From: Hyphomicrobium sp. | Lineage (GTDB): Bacteria > Pseudomonadota > Alphaproteobacteria > Rhizobiales > Hyphomicrobiaceae | Reading direction: 5' to 3' | DNA length: 64,000 nt | Assembly (NCBI GenBank): GCA_003987725.1 | Contig: RXJH01000004.1 | Coordinates: 62,001-126,000, forward strand | Shown: positions 28,104-37,296 of the stretch, piece after piece | Layout: each line of letters opens with the position of its first letter | Numbering within the stretch: the stretch's first letter is position 1 | Made by a program: the position numbers and the translations under genes | Notes under the pieces: generated by a model | Databases searched by the model: none | Told to the model about the DNA's origin: nothing | The model's input: the letters and a program-made list of their open reading frames with translations, nothing else

Positions 28104-30037
28104 TTTCCTTTTGCCGCGTCGAGGGCTTTCGCCTTGTCAGCATCGTACCACCAGACCTGCGAGAAGCCTGACGTTTGCGACGGCAACTTCTCTGGCCGGC
28201 TGAACTTGTCCCAGTAGGCGACACGATCGAACGGGTAATACCAGTTGGGCACGACGTAATAATTCCACAGCAATACTCGATCGAGCGCGTGCGTCGCGGC
28301 CACAAGCTCGGCGCGGTCCTTGGCGAAGATGATCTTGTCGACGATCTTGTCGATCGCAGGGTTCTTGATGCCTATCGTATTGCGGCTGCCGGGTCTGTCG
28401 GCCGATGCCGAACTCCAGAAATCGCGCTGCTCGTTGCCAGGTGAATTCGATTGAGAGAAGTTATCGACGATCATATCGAAATCGCGACTGTCCTCACGCT
28501 GCTTATACTGGGCGTCGTCCACTTCGCGAACGGTGGCGTTGATGCCCATCGATTGAAGGTCTTTCGCGTATGGCAACATGATCGGTTCGAAGGTGTCGCC
28601 TGCGAGCAGAATTTCGACTTTCATTTGCTCGCCCTTGGCGTTGCGAAGCACGCGCGCCGTAGAGCCCGATGAGAGGCCGATCGTCTTTTTGATCTTGCAC
28701 CAAGTGCCGCACGACGGATCGTCGACGCTCTCGCTCTTAATTTTCCAGCCGGCGGCTTCGAGAAGCTTCAGCGCTTCCTGCTGATGTTTGCGGTAATCGC
28801 CTTCCTCGGTATTGACCGGGTTCTTCCACTCGGTCGTGAATACTTCCGGGGGAACGTCCGACTTGACTTCATTCAGGATCTCGAGTTCGCGCCCCTGAGG
28901 CAGACCCTTTGATGCCAATTCGGAATTGTCAAAATAGCTGCCGACGCGTTTGTAGCTACCGAAGAAGGTTCTCTTGTTTGCCTCTTCAAAATTGAACAAG
29001 AGGTTGAAGGCTTGCCGTACTCGGACATCCTGAAACTGCTCGCGCCTCGTATTGAATGCGAAGGCCTGCATGGGAGCAAGCCGTTCCACTGGGATGTCCT
29101 CTTTCTTGACGAGGCCCTTCTTTAAAGATTCGAAGTTGTATTTCGTGGCCCAATCAGAGGCCTTGTTCTCCGCCCAATAGTCCAGCTTCCCGATTTTGAA
29201 ATCTTCGAACGCGGGTGTTTTGTCTCGATAGTAGGTGAATTCCAGCGTGTCGAAATTCTGTTGGCCGCGCATAACGGGCAAGTCTTTCGCCCAATAGTCG
29301 GGCACGCGCTCGTAGACGATCTTGCGGCTCGTATCGACTGACTTGATTTTGTACGGGCCGTTGCCGAGAGGGGGCTCGACTGTGGTCTTGCCGATGTCGC
29401 GTTGGTTGCCGCTCGAGTCTTTGCCTTCCCAATAGTGCTTCGGCACGATGTTGAGCTCGCCGACGATCATCGGCAACTCGCGATTGCCTGCCTTGTCGAA
29501 CGTGAATTTCACCTCGTGGTCGCCGGTCTTTTCCGCTTTCTCGACGTTCTTGTAGTAGAACGCGTAAAATGGATTGACCTTCTTGGCCTCGTCGAACGAG
29601 AAGATCACGTCTTCAGGGGTGATCGGCTGGCCGTCCTGGAATTTCGCTTCGGGGCGCAGCTTGAACGTCACGGACGAGAAGTCATCCGGGTGAGACGCGC
29701 ACTCGGCGATGAGTCCGTACTGTGTCGAGGGCTCGTCGAGGCTCGGCGTGAAGAGGCTGTCATAGATCAGCCCGAGGCCCGCGGCCTTGACCCCTTTGTC
29801 GGAGAGTGGGTTCAGCGTGTCGAATGTGCCGAGCGACCATTGGCGCACGGTTCCGCCTTTCGGCGCATTGGGATTGACCCAATCGAAATTCTTGAAGTCC
29901 GGTCCGTATTTCGGTTCGCCGACAAGCGACATCGCGTGATGGCACTGGGCGTCGTCCGCTTTTGCCGGGTTCGGGATCGGAGAGAAACTCAAGAACGCCA
30001 GCGCGGCAGCAATCAACGGCGTCAGGCGCATCTGCAT
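28100..30037 (-). CDS. Extracellular solute-binding protein, YejA-like (first copy)
   Basis: 645-residue family 5 binding protein with a signal peptide (MRLTPLIAAALAFLSFSPIP). It shares with its neighbour the blocks FNWVNPNAPKGG-type start (FDWVNPNAPKGG), GNGPYKIKSVDTSRKIVYERV and PDYWAKDLPV. A pair of cysteines (DPSCGTWCK) in the middle is absent from the second copy and may form a disulfide. It heads the leftward yej operon, so two binding proteins serve one importer. I start at the MQMRLTP methionine; the frame extends nine residues further. Confidence 0.92.
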   Translation of the reverse strand: MQMRLTPLIAAALAFLSFSPIPNPAKADDAQCHHAMSLVGEPKYGPDFKNFDWVNPNAPKGGTVRQWSLGTFDTLNPLSDKGVKAAGLGLIYDSLFTPSLDEPSTQYGLIAECASHPDDFSSVTFKLRPEAKFQDGQPITPEDVIFSFDEAKKVNPFYAFYYKNVEKAEKTGDHEVKFTFDKAGNRELPMIVGELNIVPKHYWEGKDSSGNQRDIGKTTVEPPLGNGPYKIKSVDTSRKIVYERVPDYWAKDLPVMRGQQNFDTLEFTYYRDKTPAFEDFKIGKLDYWAENKASDWATKYNFESLKKGLVKKEDIPVERLAPMQAFAFNTRREQFQDVRVRQAFNLLFNFEEANKRTFFGSYKRVGSYFDNSELASKGLPQGRELEILNEVKSDVPPEVFTTEWKNPVNTEEGDYRKHQQEALKLLEAAGWKIKSESVDDPSCGTWCKIKKTIGLSSGSTARVLRNAKGEQMKVEILLAGDTFEPIMLPYAKDLQSMGINATVREVDDAQYKQREDSRDFDMIVDNFSQSNSPGNEQRDFWSSASADRPGSRNTIGIKNPAIDKIVDKIIFAKDRAELVAATHALDRVLLWNYYVVPNWYYPFDRVAYWDKFSRPEKLPSQTSGFSQVWWYDADKAKALDAAKGK

Positions 30038-30127
30038 ATTCGGTTTCGTCCTTCCAAGTCGCAACTACGGTGGCAGCTTAACATGGGGTCTGTGACCGGG
30101 GATAAAGCCGGCCGGCCGGACGTGAAA

Positions 30128-30156
30128 CGACCCTGCCAAGTGTCCCGGCAGGGTCG
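30128..30156 (-). terminator. Hairpin downstream of the cytochrome c gene
   Basis: CGACCCTGCC (30128-30137) and GGCAGGGTCG (30147-30156) form a perfect 10-base stem with a 9-base loop, about 35 bases past the cycM stop on the minus strand. Only a very short T-run follows on that strand, so it may be a weak terminator. It also separates cycM from the yej operon. Confidence 0.5.
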
Positions 30157-30190
30157 CAAAGTTTTCCACCCTTAGCGAGTTAAAACGCCG

Positions 30191-30760
30191 TCATTTTGGC
30201 AGTGGAACGGGGGTATCTGCAAGGGTTGCCAAATAGGCGATTACATCCGCTTCATCAGATGCAGACGGCAGCCCGTTGAAGACCATTTTGGTGCCTGGAA
30301 TGAAGGTCTTGGGGCCGTGCAGGAAATGTGCGAGTTCGGCGAAGGACCAGTCGCCACCCTTTTTCTTCATCGCGTCGGAATAATTGAACCCGGGATAGCT
30401 CGCTTTGGGACGATTGACGACGTCCCAGAGGTTCGGACCGACGGTCGGCGCTTTACCTTTTTCCGATACGTGGCAGGCTTGGCACTTCTTGAAGATGGCC
30501 TTGCCGTTTTCCGCGTTTGCCTTCGCCAGCAGTGCGACAACTTCCTCGCCACCCCCTGCGGCGGCGGGCGCGTTTGCCGCAGCGCCTTCGGCGGATTTGG
30601 CGCCTTCGGCAGGGGCCGCGGCCGGCAGCACGAAGCCCGGCTTTTCCGGCGTGTGGCCGACATTCATTTCGATGATGGTCTTCGTTCCGAAAATCAAAAG
30701 CAGGGCCGACAGCACGGCGCCCGCAATCTTCGTGAATTCAAAACTATCCATTCCTTGCAT
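30191..30760 (-). CDS. cycM: Membrane-anchored cytochrome c (CycM type)
   Basis: 189-residue protein with an uncleaved N-terminal membrane helix (IAGAVLSALLLIFGTKTIIE) and an Ala/Pro/Gly-rich linker (about residues 40-75). A class I cytochrome c domain follows, with heme motif CQACH and a distal methionine in PGTKMVFNGL. This is the design of CycM, which passes electrons from the bc1 complex to aa3-type oxidase in Rhizobiales. The start is the ATG at 30760, preceded by an AGGGAG site; the longer frame to 30847 looks unlikely. Divergent from kdsB. Confidence 0.9.
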   Translation of the reverse strand: MQGMDSFEFTKIAGAVLSALLLIFGTKTIIEMNVGHTPEKPGFVLPAAAPAEGAKSAEGAAANAPAAAGGGEEVVALLAKANAENGKAIFKKCQACHVSEKGKAPTVGPNLWDVVNRPKASYPGFNYSDAMKKKGGDWSFAELAHFLHGPKTFIPGTKMVFNGLPSASDEADVIAYLATLADTPVPLPK

Positions 30761-30918
30761 TCCTTGGCTCCCTCTTGGTCTTCCCCAGGACGCGCAATTC
30801 AGGGTGACGAGATCGATTTGCCGTATATAAGCTGGCCCGCCTCGCAAGCGCGTTGATGCTTTTTCCGATGTCGATAGCGATATCGAGGCAATTTGTCACC
30901 GAGCAAAAGAACGCGATC

Positions 30919-31656
30919 GTGGTGCCCCAAGAAACTCTCATCCTCATACCGGCCCGGATGCAGGCGACGCGGCTTCCCGGAAAGCCGCTCGCGGACATCC
31001 ACGGCAAGCCGATGATCGTCCACGTTTGGCAGCGTGCGACCGAAGCCAAGGCCGGGCGCGTCGTCGTCGCGACCGACAGCGCGGAGATTTTGCAAGCGGT
31101 GAAGGCGGCCGGCGGCGAAGCGGTGATGACGCGCGCCGATCATGCGTCGGGTTCCGATCGCATTCACGAGGCGCTAACGGCGATCGATCCGGGCCGGAAG
31201 GCCGGCATTATCGTCAATCTGCAAGGCGATCTGCCGACGCTCGATCCGGCTCTTGTCACGGACTGCATCGCGCCGCTCGCGGCGGGCGAAACGGACATCG
31301 CGACGCTTGCCGCCGTCATTTCGGACGAAGAAGAGCGCGGCAATCCGAATGTCGTGAAGGTCGTCGGAACGCCGATCGGCGAGAACCGGCTGCGGGCCCT
31401 TTATTTCACGCGGGCGACAGCGCCCCATGGCGAAGGGCCGCTCTTTCATCACATCGGCATCTACGCCTACCGCCGCGACAGTCTCGAGCGCTTCGTGTCG
31501 TTGCCGCCGGGTACGCTCGAGAGGCGGGAAAAACTTGAGCAATTACGGGCACTTGAGGCACAAATGCGCATCGACGTCGCGATCGTTGACACAGTTCCCC
31601 TCGGTGTCGATACTCCCGCCGACCTTGAGCGCGCCCGCCGCCTCATCGCGCCATAG
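30919..31656 (+). CDS. kdsB: 3-deoxy-manno-octulosonate cytidylyltransferase
   Basis: Activates KDO with CTP to CMP-KDO for lipopolysaccharide inner-core synthesis. Family signatures: [21 protein letters not shown] with the nucleotide-binding Arg/Lys, [43 protein letters not shown] and [16 protein letters not shown]. From the GTG at 30919 the protein has 245 residues, the normal size. An in-frame ATG at 30868 would add 17 residues, and more distant starts lie at 30853-30856; none has a clear ribosome-binding site, so the start is uncertain. Confidence 0.93.
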   Translation: MVPQETLILIPARMQATRLPGKPLADIHGKPMIVHVWQRATEAKAGRVVVATDSAEILQAVKAAGGEAVMTRADHASGSDRIHEALTAIDPGRKAGIIVNLQGDLPTLDPALVTDCIAPLAAGETDIATLAAVISDEEERGNPNVVKVVGTPIGENRLRALYFTRATAPHGEGPLFHHIGIYAYRRDSLERFVSLPPGTLERREKLEQLRALEAQMRIDVAIVDTVPLGVDTPADLERARRLIAP

Positions 31657-31686
31657 TATTCCTTCCTCCCGGACAATCGAACGGCA

Positions 31687-32598
31687 ATGACAAAACAACC
31701 AGGTTCCGGCACCGGAGCCGCAAAAATCTCGTATCAGGGCGAGCCGGGGGCAAATTCGCATCTCGCGGCGCGCGAGGCCTATCCGGGCTTCGAGAGCATC
31801 GCGTATCCGACGTTCGAGGATGCGCTCGCGGCGGTCAGCAGCGGAGAGGCGCAGTATGCGATGATCCCGGTCGAGAATTCGGTTGCGGGCCGTGTCGCCG
31901 ACATCCACCACCTCATGCCGGATTCCGGTCTTTACATTGTCGGCGAACATTTTCTTCGCGTTCGTCATCAGTTGATGGCGAAGCCCGATGCCAGCATGGC
32001 CACGATCAAGCGGGTCATGAGCCATACGCAGGCGCTCGGCCAATGCCGGAACACGCTGCGGCAACTTGGCCTGAAGCCGGTTCCCGAGGCGGACACCGCG
32101 GGTTCGGCGCGGCTCGTGGCGGAAAGCGATGATCTCACAACCGCGGCGATCGCGTCGCGGCTGGCCGCCGAGATCTACGGTTTGAAGATCCTGAAGAGCG
32201 ACGTCGAGGATCAGGAGCACAACACGACGCGCTTCGTCATCTTCGCGAAGGAGCCCGACGATGCGGAGCCGGGCAACGGCCCCGTCATGACCACCTTCCT
32301 CTTCCGCGTGCGCAACGTGCCGGCGGCACTTTACAAGGCGCTCGGCGGCTTCGCGACGAACGGCGTCAATATGACGAAGCTCGAGAGCTACCAGGAAGAG
32401 GGCACTTTCAACGCCACGATGTTTATCGCCGACATCGAAGGTCATCCCGTCGACCGGCCGGTGCAACTGGCGCTCGAAGAGCTGTCCTTTTTCTCGACGC
32501 AGACGAAGATTTTCGGCACCTACCCGGCGAGCCCATTCCGGCAAGAAGCGCGAGAACTTGCCGCAAGCGGACTCGTGCCGATCAAGCGTCCCGGCTGA
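31687..32598 (+). CDS. pheA: Prephenate dehydratase
   Basis: 303-residue stand-alone prephenate dehydratase of the phenylalanine pathway (prephenate to phenylpyruvate). The catalytic domain starts with ISYQGEPGANSHLAAREAYP and contains ALIPVENSVAGRV-type AMIPVENSVAGRVADIHHLM and the threonine motif NTTRFVIFAKEP. The C-terminal ACT domain (about residues 195-280) has GALYK-like AALYKALGGFATNGVNMTKLES, with the ESYQEEGTFNATMFIADIEG stretch for feedback binding of Phe. No chorismate mutase domain is fused. It follows kdsB by 30 bases. Confidence 0.95.
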   Translation: MTKQPGSGTGAAKISYQGEPGANSHLAAREAYPGFESIAYPTFEDALAAVSSGEAQYAMIPVENSVAGRVADIHHLMPDSGLYIVGEHFLRVRHQLMAKPDASMATIKRVMSHTQALGQCRNTLRQLGLKPVPEADTAGSARLVAESDDLTTAAIASRLAAEIYGLKILKSDVEDQEHNTTRFVIFAKEPDDAEPGNGPVMTTFLFRVRNVPAALYKALGGFATNGVNMTKLESYQEEGTFNATMFIADIEGHPVDRPVQLALEELSFFSTQTKIFGTYPASPFRQEARELAASGLVPIKRPG

Positions 32599-32611
32599 CA
32601 TCCTCGCCGTT

Positions 32612-32629
32612 GGGCCGCTTTGGCGGCCC
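32612..32629 (+). terminator. Short GC hairpin after pheA
   Basis: GGGCCGC-TTTG-GCGGCCC forms a 7-base perfect stem 13 bases past the pheA stop. No T-run follows, so it is a weak or factor-dependent terminator candidate separating pheA from the SRP RNA gene. Confidence 0.35.
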
Positions 32630-32730
32630 CTCCACGGAAGATATCAGGGTGTCCCAGATTTTCGAGGATGAGCTAAATCCTTGATCTTCCGCGGGGTTGT
32701 ACTTTTCGGCCGTCCGGCCCATTATAGGTA

Positions 32731-32822
32731 CGGGCTGGCGACGGACGAATTCGTCGCCAACCGGGTCAGGTCCGGAAGGAAGCAGCCCTAACGATCAGAA
32801 GTCGGGTCGTTCGCCAGCCTTT
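32731..32822 (+). ncRNA. ffs: Small signal recognition particle RNA (4.5S RNA)
   Basis: The invariant SRP domain IV core GTCAGGTCCGGAAGGAAGCA lies at 32765-32784. The ends pair: GGCTGGCGA at 32733-32741 with TCGCCAGCC at 32811-32819, giving a hairpin RNA of about 90 bases. It forms the RNA part of the signal recognition particle with Ffh for co-translational membrane targeting. Its position just before dnaX is the usual alphaproteobacterial arrangement. A short T-rich tract (tttatattt) follows the 3' end. Exact ends are estimates. Confidence 0.93.
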
Positions 32823-32924
32823 ATATTTGCGCTCACGGGCCGATGGCCCTCCGCGAGGGCGCGACTCATCGCGGGTCGCCTTGCTCCCTCGCCCCTTCCG
32901 GGCGAAAGGTTCGATCCAGGGATC

Positions 32925-34739
32925 ATGGCAAAGAAAAAATCAGATGCGTCGGACGGCGTTGAGGCTTCTGGCGGGGCGGAGCCCGCGAAGCCTTATGTCG
33001 TCCTTGCGCGTAAGTATCGGCCTGCAACGTTTGACGATCTGATCGGCCAGTCGGCCATGGTGACGACGCTCCGGAACGCCTTTGCGTCGGGCCGTATCGC
33101 GCAAGGCTACATGCTGACCGGCGTGCGCGGCGTCGGCAAAACGACGACGGCGCGCATTCTGGCACGCGCGCTCAACTACGAGGCGCCGGGCTACGACAAA
33201 CCGACGATCGACATGCCGGGTCTCGGCGTTCACTGCAAAGACATCATGGAGGGCCGTCATCCGGACGTGCTCGAAATGGACGCCGCATCCAATACCGGCG
33301 TCGATAACATCCGCGAGATCATCGAGAGCTCGCAGTACACGCCGCTCGTCGCGCGCACCAAAGTCTTCCTCATCGACGAGGTTCACATGCTGTCGAAGGG
33401 CGCGTTCAACGCGCTTCTGAAGACGCTCGAAGAACCTCCCGCGCATGTCCGCTTCATTTTCGCGACGACCGAAATCCGAAAAGTTCCAGTGACGGTGCTG
33501 TCACGTTGCCAGCGTTTCGATCTTCGTCGCGTCGAGCAGCCGGTTCTCGCCGAGCACTTTCAGAAAATCGTCGGCGCGGAAGGCGCGAGTGCCGATGGCG
33601 ATGCGCTGCAGCTCATTGCGCGCGCGGCCGAGGGTTCGGTTCGCGACGGTCTCTCCATTCTCGATCAAGCGATTGCGATGGGCGAGGGGCATGTCACCGC
33701 TTCCAAGGTGCGCGACATGCTCGGGCTCGCCGATCGTGCGCGCATTTTCGATCTCGCCGAATGTCTCTTCCGTGGCGATGTCGCGGGCGCGCTTGCTGGG
33801 CTCACGTCGCTGCATCGTGACGGCGCGGAAGCGGCCGAGATCGTGTCCGATCTTGCCGAGGCGGTGCATGCAATCGCGCGCGTCAAAGCGGTTGGCGAAG
33901 AACCTGCAGGCGAAGGTCTGACGGCGGAAGAAAAAGCGCGTTTGAAGGATCTCGCTGGGCGGCTATCGATGCCGTACCTGTCGCGTGCCTGGCAAATGCT
34001 GATCAAAGGTTTCGAGGAGACGGCGCGAGCGCCTAATCCGCGTGTCGCGGCCGAGATGCTGTTGATCCGCCTCGCCTATACGTCGGATCTTCCGACGCCG
34101 GATGAATTGATCCGGGCGCTGGGTGGCGGTGCAGTACCGGCGCGGCGTCCGGCTTTGCCTCAAGGCGATGGCGGGACTGCCGATCAGCGTGGCCCTCTCA
34201 ATTCGCGCGCCAGCGCTCCGGTCGCTGAAAGCTTCGACGACGAGGCTGGGGACGCATTCGAATTCGACGACGGCGAGCCTATCGGCGGCGACGACGACGA
34301 TGGAGAAAGTGCCAATCCGCTTCTCGTCGCCAATCCGCGGTCGTTCTCCGAAGTCGTCGCGCTTGCGAGCGCAAAGCGCGATGTGAAGCTCACGATCCAT
34401 CTCGAGGATCATGTCAGCCTCGTCAAATTCGATGCGGCTGCCGGATCGATCGATCTTTTTCTTTTGCCCGAGGCACCTCAGGAACTTCCCAACGACCTGC
34501 GCGAGAAACTCAACGCCTGGACGAACCGGCGCTGGGTCGTTCTTGTGTCGAAGGAACCTGGCAGTGCTCTGCCAATCGGTGTCGTTCGACGGCAGCGCGA
34601 AGCGGCCGAGCTCGAGTCACTCAAAGCTCATCCGGCGGTGCGCGCCGTGCTCGAAGCATTTCCCGATGCGAAGATTGCCGAGGTGCGGCGAATCGCTGGG
34701 CGTGAGACAGATACGGACAGCGAGAGCGAAGCGGTCTAA
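32925..34739 (+). CDS. dnaX: DNA polymerase III subunit gamma/tau
   Basis: 604-residue clamp-loader ATPase. Walker A GVRGVGKTTTA (residues 66-76), Walker B FLIDEVHMLS, sensor 1 FIFATTEIRKVPVTVLSRCQRFD, and further AAA+ and collar domains to about residue 375. An acidic linker (about 430-460) precedes a tau-like C-terminal domain. The zinc module of other DnaX proteins has lost its cysteines: only GVHCKDIMEGRH remains, as in other Rhizobiales. I start at MAKKKSD; the upstream frame runs into the SRP RNA. It is followed by ybaB and recR in the common replication-repair cluster. Confidence 0.96.
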   Translation: MAKKKSDASDGVEASGGAEPAKPYVVLARKYRPATFDDLIGQSAMVTTLRNAFASGRIAQGYMLTGVRGVGKTTTARILARALNYEAPGYDKPTIDMPGLGVHCKDIMEGRHPDVLEMDAASNTGVDNIREIIESSQYTPLVARTKVFLIDEVHMLSKGAFNALLKTLEEPPAHVRFIFATTEIRKVPVTVLSRCQRFDLRRVEQPVLAEHFQKIVGAEGASADGDALQLIARAAEGSVRDGLSILDQAIAMGEGHVTASKVRDMLGLADRARIFDLAECLFRGDVAGALAGLTSLHRDGAEAAEIVSDLAEAVHAIARVKAVGEEPAGEGLTAEEKARLKDLAGRLSMPYLSRAWQMLIKGFEETARAPNPRVAAEMLLIRLAYTSDLPTPDELIRALGGGAVPARRPALPQGDGGTADQRGPLNSRASAPVAESFDDEAGDAFEFDDGEPIGGDDDDGESANPLLVANPRSFSEVVALASAKRDVKLTIHLEDHVSLVKFDAAAGSIDLFLLPEAPQELPNDLREKLNAWTNRRWVVLVSKEPGSALPIGVVRRQREAAELESLKAHPAVRAVLEAFPDAKIAEVRRIAGRETDTDSESEAV

Positions 34740-34786
34740 AGCTCGCCAGATTTTGTAGATTTCGGCATGTCGCCGCGAGGAAGACT

Positions 34787-35107
34787 ATGAAAGACCTGAT
34801 GGGAATGATGAAGCAGGTGGGCCAGATGCAGGCTCGCCTCAAAGAGATGCAGGACGATCTCGCCAAGTCCGAAATCGAAGGCCAGTCGGGTGGCGGGCTC
34901 GTACATCTGACCGTCGACGGCAGAGGCGAAGTCAAGCGCGTGCGCATCGATCCGAGCCTGATGAAGCCGGACGAGGTCGAGATTCTCGAAGATCTCATCG
35001 TGGCAGCGGCGGCCGACGCGCGCGCCAAGGTCGATAGCGTCATGCAGACCAAAATGTCCGAGATCACCGGCGGGATTCCGTTGCCGCCGGGGATGAAGCT
35101 TTTTTAA
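34787..35107 (+). CDS. YbaB/EbfC family nucleoid-associated protein
   Basis: 106-residue DNA-binding protein of the YbaB/EbfC family, acting as a dimer on the nucleoid. It begins MKDLMGMMKQVGQMQARLKE, has the conserved core GGLVHLTVDGRGEVKRVRID with LEDLIVAAAADARAK, and ends in the usual GGIPLPPGMKLF. Its length equals the family norm. A good ribosome-binding site (gaggaag) precedes the ATG. It lies between dnaX and recR, as in most proteobacteria. Confidence 0.95.
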   Translation: MKDLMGMMKQVGQMQARLKEMQDDLAKSEIEGQSGGGLVHLTVDGRGEVKRVRIDPSLMKPDEVEILEDLIVAAAADARAKVDSVMQTKMSEITGGIPLPPGMKLF

Positions 35108-35175
35108 AAAAAATCCGAACGATGTGAAACCCGCGCGGTTTCTTCCAAGCATCGCCTTCTCCGGCATCGCATTGA

Positions 35176-35781
35176 ATGTCACGCAAAACGGCAGGTCCCG
35201 AAATCGAGCGTCTGGTGCAGCTCTTGGCGCGATTGCCGGGGCTCGGTCCGCGTTCGTCGCGCAAAGCCGTGCTGTCGTTGCTGAAGCGGCGTAATGAGCT
35301 GCTCGTTCCGTTGTCGGAAGCGTTGCAGCAGGCCATCGCGAAGATCGCCGAATGCCCCGTGTGCGGCAATCTCGATACGGTTTCCCCATGCAGCATCTGC
35401 GCCGATCAGCGCCGCGATCAGAGTTTGATCGTGGTCGTCGAAGAGGTCGGCGATCTCTGGGCGCTCGAGCGTGCGGGTGTCGTATCGGCGCAATATCATG
35501 TGCTCGGCGGACACCTGTCGCCGCTCGATGGAGTCGGGCCGGACAAGCTCAATATCGCGAGTCTCGTCAGCCGGGCGCGTTCGCCGGACGTGAAGGAAAT
35601 CTTGCTGGCGCTCAACGCCACCGTCGAGGGGCAGTCGACGGCGCATTTTATCTCGGATCAACTCGCCTCAGCCGATGTTACGGTATCGCGGCTGGCGCAA
35701 GGCGTTCCGATCGGCGGCGAACTCGACTATCTCGACGACGGCACGCTCGCGGCCGCATTCAAAGCGCGGCGGAAATTATAA
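35176..35781 (+). CDS. recR: Recombination mediator RecR
   Basis: 201-residue RecR of the RecFOR pathway, which loads RecA on gapped DNA. Visible are the N-terminal helix-hairpin-helix [17 protein letters not shown], the four-cysteine zinc finger [16 protein letters not shown] (from about residue 57), the Toprim domain with [17 protein letters not shown] and [17 protein letters not shown], and the Walker-B-like end [19 protein letters not shown]. Length and motifs are complete. The MATE gene follows within 50 bases. Confidence 0.97.
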   Translation: MSRKTAGPEIERLVQLLARLPGLGPRSSRKAVLSLLKRRNELLVPLSEALQQAIAKIAECPVCGNLDTVSPCSICADQRRDQSLIVVVEEVGDLWALERAGVVSAQYHVLGGHLSPLDGVGPDKLNIASLVSRARSPDVKEILLALNATVEGQSTAHFISDQLASADVTVSRLAQGVPIGGELDYLDDGTLAAAFKARRKL

Positions 35782-35828
35782 AAAAATTGAAGGCCGCCGC
35801 CGTGGCGCGCCGCAGGGGCCCAAGAGCG

Positions 35829-37193
35829 ATGGCAGAAGTCGAGACCGCTCGCCGGCGAAACGAAGGTCCGCGGTTCGTCACCGGGTCGCTGCTCGGGCAC
35901 ATCCTGTCGATGACGGCGGCGGGTGCCGTCGGGCTGATGGCGATTTTCATCGGCGATCTCGCAAACATTTATTTTCTGTCGCGCCTCGGTGACGAGGCGA
36001 TCGTCGCGGCGCTCGGTTATGCGAGTTCGGTTCTCTTCTTTTCGACGTCGATTGGGATCGGTTTGTCGATCGCGGCGACGTCGCTGGTTGCGCCGGCGCT
36101 TGGGGCGAGGCGACGCGTTCGCGCCCGCCGGTTGTCCGCGAATGCGCATGTGCTTTCGTTTCTATTCTCGGCCATTGCGAGCGTGGCGATCTGGCTCGCG
36201 ATTGGGCCGTTGCTCGAGCTTCTGGGGGCGAGCGGCAGGACCTTCGAACTCGCGCGGTTCTATCTTCTCGTGCTCGTGCCAACGCTGCCTCTCCTGTCGC
36301 TCGGCATGACGTCGGCGGCCGTTCTGCGTTCGGTTGGTGACGCGCGGCGTGCAATGTTCGTCACGCTGTCCGGCGCCATCGTCAACACGGTCCTCGATCT
36401 TATTTTCATCGTGCATTTCGGCATGGGGCTTGAGGGCGCGGTGCTCTCGTCGCTGCTGGCTCGCATCGCGATCATGTGCGTCGGCCTCTATGGTGTCGTC
36501 GCCGTGCACGACTTGATGGGCCGGCCGAAGCTTGCGACGCTCAAGAGCGATATGCCGCCCTACTGCCGCATTGCGGGTCCGGCCGTGCTGACGAACATCG
36601 CGCCGGCCGTCGGCAACGGTTACATCACGCTGGCGATGTCGAGGTACGGAGATGCGGCGGTTGCGGCGTGGGCCATCATCGGGCGCATTACGCCAGTCGC
36701 ATTTGGCGCCATCTACGCGCTTTCGGGTACGGTCGGACCGATCCTCGGGCAGAATTTCGGGGCGCGGTCGCCGTCGCGGATGCGGGACGTCTTTACGCTG
36801 TCGCTTTTGACGATGGCGGCCTTTACGGGGCTCGCATGGCTCATTCTCGCGGCCGTGGCGCATCCGCTCGCGGATCTTTTCCGGGCTGGGCCCGAGACGC
36901 GTAAGCTGATCGTATTCTTCTGCCGCTGGCTGTCGCCGCTTTTCGTATTTCTCGGCACGGTATTCATCACGAGCGCCGTGTTCAACACGCTCGGGCGGGC
37001 TCACTACTCGACGCTACTGAACTGGGGCCGCGCGACGCTCGGAACCGTGCCGTTCGTGGTGATCGGCGGGCATCTCGACGGAGCCGAGGGTGCGCTCGCG
37101 GGGAATATGATCGGCGGCGTCGCGTTCGGTCTTATTGCCATAATGGCGGGATATCGGTTGATCGCGCGAGTCGGGAAAATGCTGGCGCTTTAG
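35829..37193 (+). CDS. MATE family efflux transporter
   Basis: 454-residue protein with about twelve hydrophobic helices in two homologous halves, typical of NorM/MATE drug or metabolite antiporters. Recognisable blocks are FIGDLANIYFLSRLGDEAIVAALG near the first helices, LGMTSAAVLRSVGDARRAMF at the end of the first bundle, and GPILGQNFGARSPSRMRDVF in the second half. The start is taken at MAEVETA; a longer frame reaches into recR and is rejected. The substrate is unknown. Confidence 0.92.
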   Translation: MAEVETARRRNEGPRFVTGSLLGHILSMTAAGAVGLMAIFIGDLANIYFLSRLGDEAIVAALGYASSVLFFSTSIGIGLSIAATSLVAPALGARRRVRARRLSANAHVLSFLFSAIASVAIWLAIGPLLELLGASGRTFELARFYLLVLVPTLPLLSLGMTSAAVLRSVGDARRAMFVTLSGAIVNTVLDLIFIVHFGMGLEGAVLSSLLARIAIMCVGLYGVVAVHDLMGRPKLATLKSDMPPYCRIAGPAVLTNIAPAVGNGYITLAMSRYGDAAVAAWAIIGRITPVAFGAIYALSGTVGPILGQNFGARSPSRMRDVFTLSLLTMAAFTGLAWLILAAVAHPLADLFRAGPETRKLIVFFCRWLSPLFVFLGTVFITSAVFNTLGRAHYSTLLNWGRATLGTVPFVVIGGHLDGAEGALAGNMIGGVAFGLIAIMAGYRLIARVGKMLAL

Positions 37194-37296
37194 GTTCACT
37201 GGGCGTTGCACTTTTCGGCGACGCAGTTCTAGATCGTCCGGGGACGTCCTTTTTGCGCCGGTTGGTTTGCTGACCGGCATATTCGAGGGAAACGGC

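Noticed and set aside
32697-32924. Upstream extension of dnaX
   Set aside because: It covers the SRP RNA gene; the MAKKKSD start is typical of DnaX.
35352-35828. Upstream extension of the MATE frame through recR
   Set aside because: It lies inside recR on the same strand in another frame; the ATG at 35829 fits the transporter.
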